In this document: piece by piece, positions 11,111-22,072 of the stretch
Layout: each line of letters opens with the position of its first letter
Numbering within the stretch: the stretch's first letter is position 1
Origin: Serripes groenlandicus
Lineage: Eukaryota; Mollusca; Bivalvia; Cardiida; Cardiidae
Assembly: GCA_031761405.1 (NCBI GenBank)
Contig: JASEVX010000006.1
Location: 33,793,359 to 33,857,358, forward strand
DNA: 64,000 nucleotides
Direction of reading: 5' to 3'
Notes under the pieces: generated by a model
What the model saw: the letters and a program-made list of their open reading frames with translations, nothing else
What the model was told of the DNA's origin: nothing
Databases searched by the model: none
Position numbers and translations under genes: made by a program

Positions 11111-12289
11111 CTCGACTATTCGAAGAGTATGAGAGCTATTACAGTCACTTGTGCGTTGGCGTCGGCGTTGGTATTGGCGTTGCAACTTTGGTTAAAGTTT
11201 TGCATACATGGCTTTTTCTTACAAACCACAGATGCTATTGCTTTGAAACTTCACAAACTTATTGGACATCGCCAAATGACCGTGCAGGACAAGTCCCATA
11301 ACTCTATATCAGTTTTTGACACAATTATGCCCCTTTTTGGACTTGGAAATGTCAATATCTCTGTATTTACTCGATGCATTGCATTTAAACTGTATACAAC
11401 GCTTCACAACCATCACACTTATGTATAGTATCAAGTTAGATAACTCTATCCTGTATTAACTGCAAGTTATAGCCTTTCTTTGGTCGGATTGCTCTAGCAA
11501 TTCCGGTCTATAGATCGACGATGTCCGTCTGTACGTCAACATTTTGGTTAAAGTTTCAGGTTGATGCAAAATCTCAGCACTGGAAAGGGTTACAAACTTG
11601 AAACTATGCCTGAAGGTAACCAGTAACAATTTCTATTGATTTCTATGGTTACTTTGACCTTGACCTTGGTTTGTTGATTTTCAAGTTCAAATTGCCGACA
11701 ATCCGGCCTTACCGTCTTCAGCGGTTTCTTGTTTACTTAGAAATTCTGGTTAAAGTTTTGCGTGCAACGACATTAAGAGTCTATATCCTAGTAACTACTT
11801 GATGCATTGCATTGAAACTTAATACAACCTTTCCTTACCATCACACCTATATAAACAACCAAGTTTAATAACTCTTTCCAGCATATAATGCAAATTCTGG
11901 CCCTTTTTTTTACTTAAAAATCCTGGTTAAAGTTTTGCATGCAAGGTACTTGCATGGATACATCTCAGTAACTACTAATGATATTGATTTGAAACTTCAT
12001 TCATGTCTTCGGCGGTGTCAGACAGTTATCAGTTAGATAACTCTTGTATAAATTTAGTACACATTATGGCGCTTGTTTGACTTTTAAAATTTGGTTTAAG
12101 TTTTGCATGCATGGCACGATCATGCACACATCTCAGTAACTACTCAGAGATTGATTTAATGATTCAATATAGTTTTTAAAGGTATCAAAACGATCAGATA
12201 AGGTAACTCCTGACTGAATTTATTATAAGTTATGGGTTGAAGTTTTGCATGCTAGGCCTTTTCTCACAAACAGCAGATGCTATTCAAAC
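11111..12289 (+). mobile_element. tandem-cored element with AGCTCGACTATTCGAAGA head
   Basis: The head TAGCTCGACTATTCGAAGAG can fold on TATGAGAGCTA. It is followed by GGCGTCGGCGTTGG-type sequence and about six diverged repeats of 150-190 bp built on TTGGTTAAAGTTTTGCATGCA and CTATTGCTTTGAAACTTCA. Another head-like sequence (GATTGCTCTAGCAATTCCGG) lies at 11488. No protein is encoded; the 99-codon frame at 11129-11428 is repeat read-through. I infer a non-autonomous Helentron-like element. Confidence 0.65.
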
Positions 12290-13041
12290 AAGGGCGGGCG
12301 GCATCCAGTATGTTGTCAGCTCAATAACTTTAGAAGCCTTTCTCTAATCATCACGAAATTTAGTCTGAACGTGTATTGGAATAATATCTAGTTTGATAAC
12401 TAGCTATATCGCTTTAGTCAATCAAGAGTTATCGTTAATTATAGAAATTACATAAAATTGGTCTTGTGAGCTCAATAACTTTAGAAGCTTTTGTTCAATC
12501 ATCACCAAATTTGGTCAAAATGTGTATTGGCATAATATCTCTGACAAGTTTGATAACTAGCCATATCGCTTTAGTGAATTAAGAGTTATCGCCCTTTGAT
12601 TATAGAAATTACCTAATATTGTTATTGTAAGCTCAATAACTTTAGAAGCCTTTGTCCAATCATCACCAAATTTGGTCAGAATGTGTATTGGCGTAATATC
12701 TTGGACAAGTTCGATGACTAGCCATATTGTTTGAGTCAATAGAGAGTTATTGCCCTTTAATTATAGAAATTACCTAAAATTGGTCTTGTCAGCCAAATAA
12801 CTTGTGAAGCCTTTATCCGATCATCACCAAATTTAGACAATATGTTGATGGGCAGAATATCTTGGTCATGTTTGATAACCTATATTTTATCTTAGTCACT
12901 ACACAATTATGTCCCTCGAAATGGCCAAAACTCTACTAACAGTGTCCGCTCTCTTAGTTTGGCTGACGTACAACCAATTACCACTATACTTGGTATCAAA
13001 AAAACAGGACGGGCGTATATTGTGACATTTGGCGCTCTTCT
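12290..13041 (+). repeat. second 161-bp array, inside intron 1
   Basis: About four copies of the same unit as 190-8060, in the same orientation, beginning GGGCGGGCGGCATCCAGTAT (compare GGGCGGGCGATGTCCAGTAT at 171-190). It ends with TGTGACATTTGGCGCTCTTCTT, like the end at 8060. Head and tail are therefore shared, so the two arrays are copies of one element of which the first was expanded and interrupted. Confidence 0.85.
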
Positions 13042-13935
13042 TCAACATATGAGGATAAATTTTAACATCTGTGAAATACGTTATTATAATTATTATCAAA
13101 AAGGAGGAAGTTCATGTCTTCAGCAATTTAACCGTTTTCTCAATGTTTTAAATGTTTTTATTGTTGCTTCAGACATGGAAAGGGTTAAATAGCTTTTTAT
13201 TGCATGTAGATTTAAATCCCAAACTGTATTTGGTGTGGTTTTTATTGACAAATACAAAAAATCCAAAATCCTGACTAAAAGAAATCCTGGAATTTAGTCT
13301 CTAATGAAAACATTATGTGTATGTTTAGACTAATGAAAGTCAAGAATACATAAATAAATCAATGCAGTCTTTTCCGGCGACATTGATGCCTTGCATCAAC
13401 TTTCTCTTGTTTAGTTTTATTTATATATATCTATTTTGTGTTAGACTGACTGGCCTAACCGATTATCCATAAAATGTCACACTTGAATATTGTTCGTTTT
13501 TCCTCCTTCTTTTTTCATCGCTAATTTCCACTCCTTGCAGTTTCATTTGCACTCCTGATCAAATGTTCCCAGATATTTTCTACAAATTTACTATCACTCG
13601 GGAAATATTATTGTTTACTACATGCTTCCACTCAATCGATGTCGATTTGTTTCGTCGTTCATGCAAGTTTTATTGAAATGTTGATCGGTTTCGTTATAAG
13701 TTTCTCTATGTGTTACGATTTTTAAACAGCGTTCGGTATTTGAATTCTCACTCTGAACCAATGCGGCAGTTTGCTTTCCTTTTCTATGGTGAATTATTTT
13801 CTTTCTTGTTTTTCGTCCTTGTTTGTATACTTGAATTTTGATCTCGGTCGTTATATTTGAAAAACAATGTCTTGAATGGATTTTAAGCTTTCTTATGGTG
13901 CTTTCCCTTTTCCACATTGTCACGATACATTTATG

Positions 13936-14140
13936 CCAATAATATTGTGTGCGTTTGACGGCCTCTTGAACCAAAGGTCCCAGGTTCTAATCCCATTATA
14001 AACGTGTTCTGCCTTTGTGATTTTAACACATAAACGGCACCAATACTGGTTAAGTCTCCAGGAAAAGGACATCAAGCGAGATTAATATAAGCTGAAAGCT
14101 TGTTTCGCAATCGATGTAAAATTCATAAGTTTAAACTTAT
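13936..14140 (+). mobile_element. tRNA-derived SINE, family 1, diverged copy
   Basis: The tRNA-like head has a damaged B box (GGTTCTAATCCC). The body shares ATACTGGTTAAGT, TCCAGGAA, GATTAATATAAGCT and GCTTGTTTCGCAATCGAT with the better copy at 56336-56538, and ends in ATAAGTTTAAACT. No target duplication is clear. Confidence 0.8.
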
Positions 14141-14479
14141 TGCAATTGTATAGTATGTTTAAAAAAAAGATCCTAATATTATATTTATATTTAGGTCATC
14201 AATTCATTGCATACTGATTCTGCTCTGGCATTTGTTTGTTTCGTAGTATTGTGTGGGTCTTAGGTCACATCTCCAATCAGGTAAGACTCTGATAGTGTAC
14301 CTGGACAATTAAACGTCAGGTGGACATACAGATATGCAAACAGGCATGATGGACAAACAGACAGACATACATGTAAATAATTATATAGGGAGAGAGAAAG
14401 ACAGAGAAAAAAGAAAGGGCATGCTAGTATGATTTAAATATACTCTGATTAAAACAATGCGATTTAAATTTTTTCACAG

Positions 14480-14809
14480 GATCCGTTCTGTCCGTCTTCC
14501 AGCAGAATGGGAATGAAGCCATCAATGGATCGTCTGTTGAAATAGTGTGTATAACAGATGGATCGTCAAGTCTCTATGACTGGTATGCAATACAACAAAG
14601 TAGTTTGAGCGCATCTGATACGCCTTTCAGTACATGTGTTATTGGCAATGTGTGTGCTCCATCATCACTTGGCAGTTACGTATTTGCAGTAACAGGAAAT
14701 AACGCTTCTGTACAAATACCTGTTTTGAGCACTGTAGATGAAAGATATTGGTTTTGTGTTAGTAAGCAGAACTCATCTAACTTCAAAGATTTCCATTTAG
14801 AAGTTAAAG
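14480..14809 (+). CDS. Ig receptor exon 2: Ig domain 1 (V-like)
   Basis: A phase 1-1 exon of 330 nt (110 codons) between TTTTTTCACAG and GTAAGA. It encodes one immunoglobulin domain: B-strand Cys in VEIVCITDG, C-strand Trp in LYDWYAI, and F-strand Cys in ERYWFCVSK. Two additional Cys, in STCVIGNVC, lie between them and may form a second disulfide or pair with another chain. N-glycosylation sequons are seen (NGS, NAS, NSS). The domain would be the membrane-distal extracellular ligand-binding part. About 138 bases downstream a duplicate of its 3' border is present with a mutated donor. The family is confident; the ligand is unknown. Confidence 0.87.
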
Positions 14810-15080
14810 GTAAGACATTAAATCAATATTTCGTTGTGAAATATCAGCAGCAGCAGTTGTCCTTCATGTTGATAATTGCTTGATTTGTGTTTATCGCCGA
14901 TTTCAACAACAGTTAGTTATATTACGGTGTTTCCTAGTTAAGTTAAAGATAAGTCTTTAAGTCAATATTTCATTGTGAACACTGTCTTTCAAATTTATTT
15001 ATTGAATGATTGCTTGAAGATTCATGTCGATTTCAATAATTTTTCTGTTATATAACGGGGTTTCCTGGTTAAGTTACCAA
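14801..15080 (+). repeat. tandem duplication of the exon 2 donor region
   Basis: A unit of about 139 bp starting AAGTTAAAGGTAAGACATTA is repeated at 14940 as AAGTTAAAGATAAGTCTTTA. Both continue TCAATATTTCRTTGTGAA and GATTTCAA(C/T)AA, reaching CCT(A/G)GTTAAGTTA near 15075. In the second copy the donor GT has become AT, so only the first can act as a normal U2-type splice site. Confidence 0.8.
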
Positions 15081-15204
15081 TACTACTGGTCAATTTATAC
15101 TGACACCAGCAAGACAGGCGTAAAACTAACCGCCTCATCCTCAGAGCCGAGGAGGACAGCCATTTCTTACATTTTCAAAGTATTTGGTATGAGAGAATTC
15201 GTAG

Positions 15205-15437
15205 ATTGTCTCGATTTTTTTTATTGGGGTTTTCCGCTGTTTTCAACATTATTTCAGTTATATCATGGCGACAGTTCAATTATTCATGATCCCTGGTATT
15301 CAAACCAGTACTAGGCTAGAAAATGTGCCTTGCCCAAGGGCACTCCACCATGACCGTAATGCCGCGACTAGGGATCGAACCCTGGACACCCGGTTATTAA
15401 TCCCCGACGCCAACCACTCGACCACAGCGGATTCCTA
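15205..15437 (-). mobile_element. tRNA-derived SINE, family 2, near full length
   Basis: On the minus strand the head is tRNA-like (about 15360-15437), with a TGGTCGAGTGGTTGG A box and a GGGTTCGATCCC B box. Next comes a TGCCCTTGGGCAAGGCAC segment, and the 3' part ends TGTTGAAAACAGCGGAAAACCCC. The same 3' part occurs at 19518 (plus), 30528 (minus) and 31628 (minus). It is a SINE head and not a working tRNA gene, because it is fused to the SINE body. Confidence 0.85.
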
Positions 15438-15489
15438 GGTTGCCTTGATAAATGAATTAATTGATTTCGTTAAAAATGAAGACAGGTTT

Positions 15490-16294
15490 TTAGCTCACCA
15501 GAGCACAAAGTGCTCAAGGTGAGTTATTGTGATCGCCTTTTGTCCGGCGTTCGTCGTCCGTCGTCTTTCGTCCGATGTCAACATTTGCTTGTTGCATCCA
15601 ATTATCATGAAAATTTATCAGGACATCTCTATCAAATCTAGGCCATGTTCGAAACTGGGTCATTTGGGGTCACAAACTAGGTCACTAGGCCAAATTGAAG
15701 TAAAATCTTGTTAACACTCTAGCGGTCTCAATTTTTGCTTCAGCAGTTTGAAGTTAGTCAGAATGTTTGTCTTAATAACATCTAGGTCAAGTTCGAATAT
15801 GGGTCATATATAGAAGCCGCATTTCTTGCTTCAGCATCTTTAGATAATGTCAGAATGTTTATCTTAATGATATCTAGGCCAAGTTCAAATATGGGTTATG
15901 CCGGTGCAAAAACTAGGTCACTAGGCCAAATTGAAGGAAAATCTTGTTAACACTCTGTAGGCTGCATTTTTCGGTTCAGTAGCTTTAAATATTTTCAGAA
16001 TGTTTGTCTGAATGATATCTAGGTCAAGTTCGAATATAGGTCATGTAGGCCAAATTTAATGAAAATCTTGTTAACACTCTTGAAGCCACATTTTAAACTT
16101 GAGCATGTTGAAACTTTATCAGAAAGTTTGTCCTGGTGATATCATATATATTATATGCATATAGAGAACACTTTCAAAATATTCTTGTCCAAACGAATTG
16201 GCTTGATTTTATGATAATTTGCCCCAATTTCCTTTGGTGAAAGATATAATGATCAGCTAAAAAATCATGGCCACCAACGGGCATTGCTTGTTTT
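15490..16294 (+). mobile_element. HINE/pearl-like element with CTAGGTCACTAGGCC core
   Basis: The head is TAGCTCACCAGAGCACAAAG with a self-complementary GAGCACAAAGTGCTC, then GTCGTCCGTCGTC. It carries three to four repeats of 130-150 bp built on AAAACTAGGTCACTAGGCCA, AATCTTGTTAACACTCT and TTTATCAGAATGTTTGTC. The end near 16294 (GCATTGCTTGTTTTC) is degenerate. No coding capacity. Confidence 0.75.
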
Positions 16295-16756
16295 CAATTG
16301 TTCTACATTTTAAGCCGTTTACTAATATACTGTGATATTGAACTATTACACGATGGATGGAACAAAGAGAACATTGTCCATAACACGTTTTGTACAACAT
16401 ATTCTTATCATTTGGAAATGGCTAGGGAACCTCAAAACATCCGATACAATTACAACGATATTATAAAGAAATAATTACCAATTTCATATTATCATACCAT
16501 TACTTCACTAGCTGGCTCCGAAGGTCGGCATTTGTATTTGTACATTCGACCACCCTCTTGCTAAATCGATGCATTTAAAACCAGGCTATCGGGCTTGTAT
16601 TCATTTAAACTTATCTTATCGAACTTTCATATTCAAAGCTTAATCCAATTGCTTTTAACCTTTTCTATCACACTCTGCCAAAGTATATTTATGAATGTAC
16701 ACACATAGATAGCTGAACAATTAAAACCATGTAGTGTGCTGTATAAGGATACATTA

Positions 16757-17412
16757 TAAGCTCACCAGAGCACAAAGTGCTCAAAGTGAGTTTTTGTGAT
16801 CGCCTTTTGTCCGTCGTTCGTCGTCAACATTTGCTTGTTAACACTCTAGAGGCAAAATGTTGCATCCAATCATTTTTCGCTTGAGCATGTTGAAACTTTG
16901 TCAGAATGTTTGTCTTAGTGATATCTAGGCCAAGTTTGAATATAGATCATGTCGGGTCAAAAACTAGGTCACTAGGCCAAATTGAAGGAAAATCTTGTTA
17001 ACACTCTGGAAGCCACATTTTAAACTTGAGCATATTGAAACTTTGTCAGAAAGTTTGTCTTGATGATATCTATGCCAAGTTTGAATATGGGTCATGTTGG
17101 GTCAAAAACTAGGTCACTTGGCCAAATTTAATGAAAATCTTGTTAACACTCTGTAAGTCGCATTTTTAGCTTGAGCATGTTGAAACTGTGTCAGAATGTT
17201 TGTCGTGATATCTAGTCCAAGTCCGAATATAGGTCATGTCGGGTCAAAAACTAGGTCACAAGGCCAAATTTAAGGAAAATATTGTTGACATGAGCAACTT
17301 GAAATTTTGTCAGACGTTTGTCTTGATGATATTGCCATTGGCACTGAAAGAGTTAAGTCTTAAATAGACCATTCTCAGGTGAGCGATTCCAGGGCCTCAT
17401 GACCCTCTTGTT
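16757..17412 (+). mobile_element. HINE/pearl-like element, complete
   Basis: It has the same head as at 15490 (AAGCTCACCAGAGCACAAAG), four internal repeats with the CTAGGTCACTAGGCC core, and a proper 3' end: GGTGAGCGATTCCAGGGCC, a small hairpin (AGGGCCTCATGACCCT), then CTTGTT. The head, tandem core, 3' hairpin and terminal TT fit the non-autonomous Helentron-type elements known from bivalves; the class is an inference. Confidence 0.8.
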
Positions 17413-18141
17413 CATTATATTATAACATTGAATTGTACATGTACCGAGTCCTTCACGTAATATAGCGATTGCGGATCACTAGCCACTCTGTCAAGGAACT
17501 AGTACCACGCCGTAAGTCGGCTTCTACAACCAGTCCATCATCAAACAAATACCGATATAAAATATTTCGGACATAGCTCTGTTATATTTCTCTCCCTTTC
17601 CTTTTGACCTCGACTCTATTTCACATAACTGATAACTACTAGAACAAACCAAATCGGTGCTTGTTTGTCTTATGGTCCTTGCTTCAGTTATATACTTTGA
17701 TAATTTCAATTTAGATGAAGTGTTGATATAACTAGACCAATCATGTATACACTTATAGCTTAAACTTTGTTATGGTTAGTACAACTTACTCAAGATCACC
17801 GACAACCAGAGGTAACTGAACGTATTTAAACATTGATTGAAGGCTTTGACATTTGTCAGTTGTCTAAATGTCAATTTAGTAGACTCGAATTCAGAGATGT
17901 TAAATGAGCTTGCATTGGCTGAATATAAATGCTTTTAAAATTCTATCAGCAATCAAGTACTCTCCAACTAATAGCCGGCTAAATGGTATGGACCTTTATT
18001 ATGGTTGTCGGTGATTGCTGTTTAAGTCGTACGTTTTGGTTGACTGGCGATTAACTTGACATACTTTCTGGAACTGTTTTTTAAATAAAGTTTAAGTAAG
18101 TGTTATTGTTTATAATGAAACTTAAATTTATGTTTTGTTAG
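17413..18141 (+). other. 3' part of intron 2, no feature seen
   Basis: Unique AT-rich sequence up to the acceptor TTTTGTTAG at 18141. A short minus-strand frame (17524-17709) has no family resemblance and is not called. Confidence 0.6.
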
Positions 18142-18456
18142 TACCAATCACGACTGTTTCAATGGGACAAAACGAAGTTGCAGTTGAGGCAAACACTAGG
18201 ATAAGTTTAAACTGCACAACATCGTATGGACGACCCCAGGCGGATATTACATTTGTCAAGGAAAATGGCGGTACTATAACGGAACAACAGGCGTCAAATA
18301 CCAATTACAATCAAAGCGCCAATCATTTAACGGTCGGACTCCTAACGTTTACGTCAATTCTCGCTGACAACAGTTCTAGAATCTACTGCAGAGCCAATAA
18401 TACATTCGCCCAAAGTCCTATAAATTCAACGAATGCAGTGATATTAACAATTGCAG
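18142..18456 (+). CDS. Ig receptor exon 3: Ig domain 2 (C2-like)
   Basis: A phase 1-1 exon of 315 nt between TGTTTTGTTAG and GTAATT. It encodes a second Ig domain: B-strand Cys in ISLNCTTSYGRP, a C strand reading ADITFVKENG in which Phe stands where Trp is usual, and F-strand DNSSRIYCRANN with Y-x-C. The GRP turn after the first Cys is typical of C2-set domains of adhesion and immune receptors. It is rich in sequons (NCT, NQS, NSS, NNT, NST). Together with exon 2 it forms the extracellular part. Reading on past 18456 is intronic. Confidence 0.9.
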
Positions 18457-19517
18457 GTAATTTTAATTTTCACTCCCTTCATAAATTCGGAATGTTAATC
18501 AACGGGATTGTTTTGTGGCATTTTCACTTCGTGTTTTCGTTTTTGAACGATCTTTTAGGAACTGAAATTATTGTTTATAAAAACAAAATGTTGGGTGTGT
18601 GATTTAACGGAGAAACAAGAATAACTTTAACATCTAAGCTTGCAGCATATACGTTAATTCCTGTGTGTCCGTTTTTAAAGAATCGATACTTTACATAAAT
18701 CAGAGACATATAAATGCACATATATGTCTCTGCATAAATTCTTTTTTATTTGTAAAGATCATCATGCCGCTTAACTTGGAACTTATACAGCATACGATAG
18801 TGTTACAAAGCAATTCTGTTCCACAATTAATAAGTGTTATGATCGGTTTACAATATTTACATTATTGAAGATATGCATACACATTGTGAAAACAATATGT
18901 CAAATTCATTTCAAAAACATGTGTTTCTGTATCATAACGATACCTGTGTATGTGTACCTATTTGTTAAGTTTTAAAATATGTTAATTGTAAAGCAGTGGC
19001 ATAACCGTATGTAGTTTCGTTACACATACTAACACATACTGCAGTAATGTTATTGTGAGCCTAATGTATTAATAAACACACATATACTATCGGATATCAG
19101 AATTGTGCATTAAATGGAAAATGTATATTGAAAACAAAAGACAAAACATTTTTTTTTCATGTTTGATGTGTTTATACAAATCGAAATGAATCCATTTTAA
19201 ATACACATTTTCCATTTGTAAGCCTCGTTCTTTTTACGGAGTTAACAATATTGTAGGCTACCAGTCCGAGTCACAACATGCAAGTATCAGTGGTAAAGAT
19301 AACGTTTTCAGTGCATAGGGTATTTACCCCATTGTTTTACAGACAATTGTTTTTTTGGTTTTTTTTAATAAAGGATAATTTTACCACATTTTTCTTTCAA
19401 ATTGCTTTTTTGTATGAGTTGTTTTAACATAATTGAAATCATCATGGCAAAGGTAGACAAAATGAGTAAATTCTCTTTTTCTCACAACATTTCAATATTG
19501 TTTAACTACAGCTTCTA

Positions 19518-19632
19518 AATGTTGGAGTTTACCCAGGGATCATGAATAAGTGAACTGTCGCCGTGATATAACTGAAATAATGTTGAAAGCGGCGTAAAAC
19601 CCAAATAAATAAATAAATAAATAAATAAATCT
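19518..19632 (+). mobile_element. SINE family 2, 3' part with (AAAT)n tail
   Basis: GATCATGAATAAGTGAACTG, TCGCCGTGATATAACTGAAA and GTTGAAAGCGGCGTAAAACC are followed by seven or more AAAT units. It matches the reverse complement of 15205-15300. The simple-repeat tail shows its orientation. The tRNA head is missing, so this copy is 5' truncated. Confidence 0.85.
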
Positions 19633-20929
19633 AATTGTTGGCAAATCTATTTATTTGGGGATCCCTCATTCACCCAGACACTGTTTAAATGTTGTTTGCT
19701 TTCATCTCTATTCACAGTGTACATCTAAGATTAGTATTTGTTTCGTTCACATCAAGCCATAGATACTTTTCTTTCCTTTCGGATCTTGCTTGATTAAATG
19801 TAAATTATTTACGCGACACAAATGTAAACAATAACTTTATTTACTTTTTAATTGCTTTTGAGTACATCCGTGAACCAGTCAGTTATGTAGACCAGACTAT
19901 TGATTTTATCAAATCAGAGCACACTGCTGGTAAAGAAATTACGTAAGATTTTACGATGCAGATTTTTCGCCAATAATTTCTTATGAAACAGGGCTTGAGC
20001 CACTTTTGTTTTTCTTGAGCCAATTTTTCATTTCTGAGCCAATGGCTCAAGTGGCGAACGACAGCATTGTCCAAATGTACTACATGTACTCATCATTCTA
20101 AAAAGAATTGCCGTTTTGGACAATTGTTTTTTTTTTTTTTGTACTTTTATCAAAAGACATATCTTTTAATGAATTACCATTACTTGATTGCAATGTGTGC
20201 AGTTCGAACATGGTACAAAGAATAAACCAATTTATTCGGACAGAATCGTGGCTCACACGATACAATGTTAAACTGAATCGACTTAAATTATGCAGTATAT
20301 TCAAATGTATTATATCTGCTTGTAGGTTCTGTTTGTAAATATATAAGTTGTATAAAATGTATACATCTACACGAATTTACAATGCCATCAACTATATAAG
20401 ACATTTGCTGAGTTGGTCCCATACTATATTCTATTTAACTGCATTGTTTTAGGTATCTATGGTTAGGCTTTTTAAGAAGGCGAAATTAAAATTTGAATAC
20501 TTCTTTTTACCTTGTTATGCACGCTCTAATACTTTATATATGTTGAACATTACATAGATATTCCCTGGAAGTATATATTATCAGCTTGTGACGTCATTAT
20601 TCCCATCTTTATCTCAGAACGTTGGTCTAGCAGACAGCTAAGTAGTGAAACACTATCGTGTTATGTCTAAATATGTAAATATTTTGTATTTCATGATAAA
20701 CAAGACATTTAGCATTATAACATATAATACACATACACTAATAGAACAAGGAAAGCTATTCACTAACCAAGGATGAAACAAAACAGGGAAACTGAATTAT
20801 CTTGTTTCCATTGTGGTCCTTGGTTCCTGTATATTTCTATAACTCTTAATATTTGGAATGGTAAAACAATCATTTTTGTAAATTCCGACACTGTACTTAT
20901 GTAAAGACTATAACATTGCATGACATTGC

Positions 20930-21394
20930 ATGACCCTCTATAAAATTCCTTCAAGCCATGTTGATTGGTCATAAAACATGACTGCCAGTGCGTGGGTGTG
21001 GGGGGTGGGGGGGGGGGGGGGGGGGGGGGGGGGGCTTTTTGCCTTATATGGCTAAAGTGAAAACTTAAAAAATCTTCTTCTCCGAAAGTGTCAGGCCGAT
21101 TTTCAAATTATTTTTTAGAAACGTTCCTTAAGTGACCCTCCATCAGATTACTTCAAGCCATGTTGATTGGTCGAAAAACATAGACCTCCAGGGGGCGGGG
21201 CTATTGTGCCTTATATGGCTATAGTGAAATATATAAGAATTTTGTAGAAATGTACCTAGGGTGACCCTTTATCAGATTCCTTCAAGCCATGTTGATTGGT
21301 CGCAAACTATGGCCGCCAGGGGGCGGTGCTTTTATGGCTCAAGTGAGAAAAAAATCAGGTGAGCGATTCCAGGGCCATCATGGCCCTCTTGTTT
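20930..21394 (+). mobile_element. tandem-cored HINE-like element with poly-G run and terminal hairpin
   Basis: Three repeats of about 120-180 bp share GTGACCCTC, TTCAAGCCATGTTGATTGGT, CGCCAGGGGGCGG and TGCCTTATATGGCTA. They end with GTGAGCGATTCCAGGGCCAT, the hairpin AGGGCCATCATGGCCCT and CTTGTT. A run of over 30 G (about 21000-21034) interrupts the first unit. The same core occurs at 40390-40510 and 43830-44510. Confidence 0.75.
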
Positions 21395-22072
21395 TAAAGA
21401 AAAATGGAGTAAAGAAATTTCCGGAAAATTGCAGAATTCTCATACACAGGCTGTTAGAGGTAGTGTTGCATGGCTATACAACTCATTTAACAAATGATAA
21501 CGTAAAGGTTCTATGAGACCACCTACTGATTTCAAAAACTCACTGCTAAGCTCAGTTGATCCCATTCTGACATACCACATTAAATCTACATTAGGCGTTT
21601 ACAACATAGTTTGTTCTATCAATACTACAATAATGAAAAGTATTCGTTACATGCACTCACTAAATGAGCTATATTAAAGGTTTAAACGTAAAAAGGTTGT
21701 ACAAACCGATCATGCAATGTCTGAATACTAAAGTTTAATATGCTCCTCGAATCTTTTTCGGGATGAGCTTCATCCGTTCGTCCATTTGTCTGTTTCGCTG
21801 TCCACCCCGCTTTTGTCTGGGATATTTCTCAGCAACTAGTAACTTCCACGAACCTTTATGGAAAGCTTTACAAACAAGATGAGAAGTGCATATTATCACC
21901 ATGTTCCATACCTTGGTTAGTCCACCGTACATATGGTCAAAAACTCATAGTTATATCTTATACTCTTCATATCATATCTCATAAGTTGTAGCTAATAAGT
22001 GTAACCTATTTTTGTGGTAAAAAACATAACTTTTGGTGGATTTTGATTGATTCATACCTTCTTCATGTTTAG

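Larger units (their letters stand above)
8720..14479 (+). other. intron 1, filled with repeats
   Basis: The donor is GTATGT at 8720 and the acceptor TTTTTTCACAG ends at 14479. It contains a tandem-cored element (9105-9790), the 11111-12289 array, a second 161-bp array (12290-12990) and a SINE (13936-14140). The stretches 9800-11100 and 13050-13930 show only short frames without family resemblance, including a minus-strand 118-codon frame (13618-13974) that runs into the SINE and is not called. Confidence 0.65.

Noticed and set aside
11129..11428. 99-codon plus-strand frame
   Set aside because: Head and first core of a tandem-cored repeat; the same units recur downstream with stops.
13618..13974. 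118-codon minus-strand frame
   Set aside because: Overlaps the SINE head, shows no domain or splice support, and is compositionally like the intron.
15360..15437. Minus-strand tRNA gene
   Set aside because: A and B boxes are present, but the acceptor stem is not closed and the sequence runs straight into SINE body; called a SINE head.
18457..18602. Continuation of the Ig domain 2 frame to 18602
   Set aside because: The Ig fold ends at the GTAATT donor; the frame beyond is AT-rich intron with low-complexity residues.
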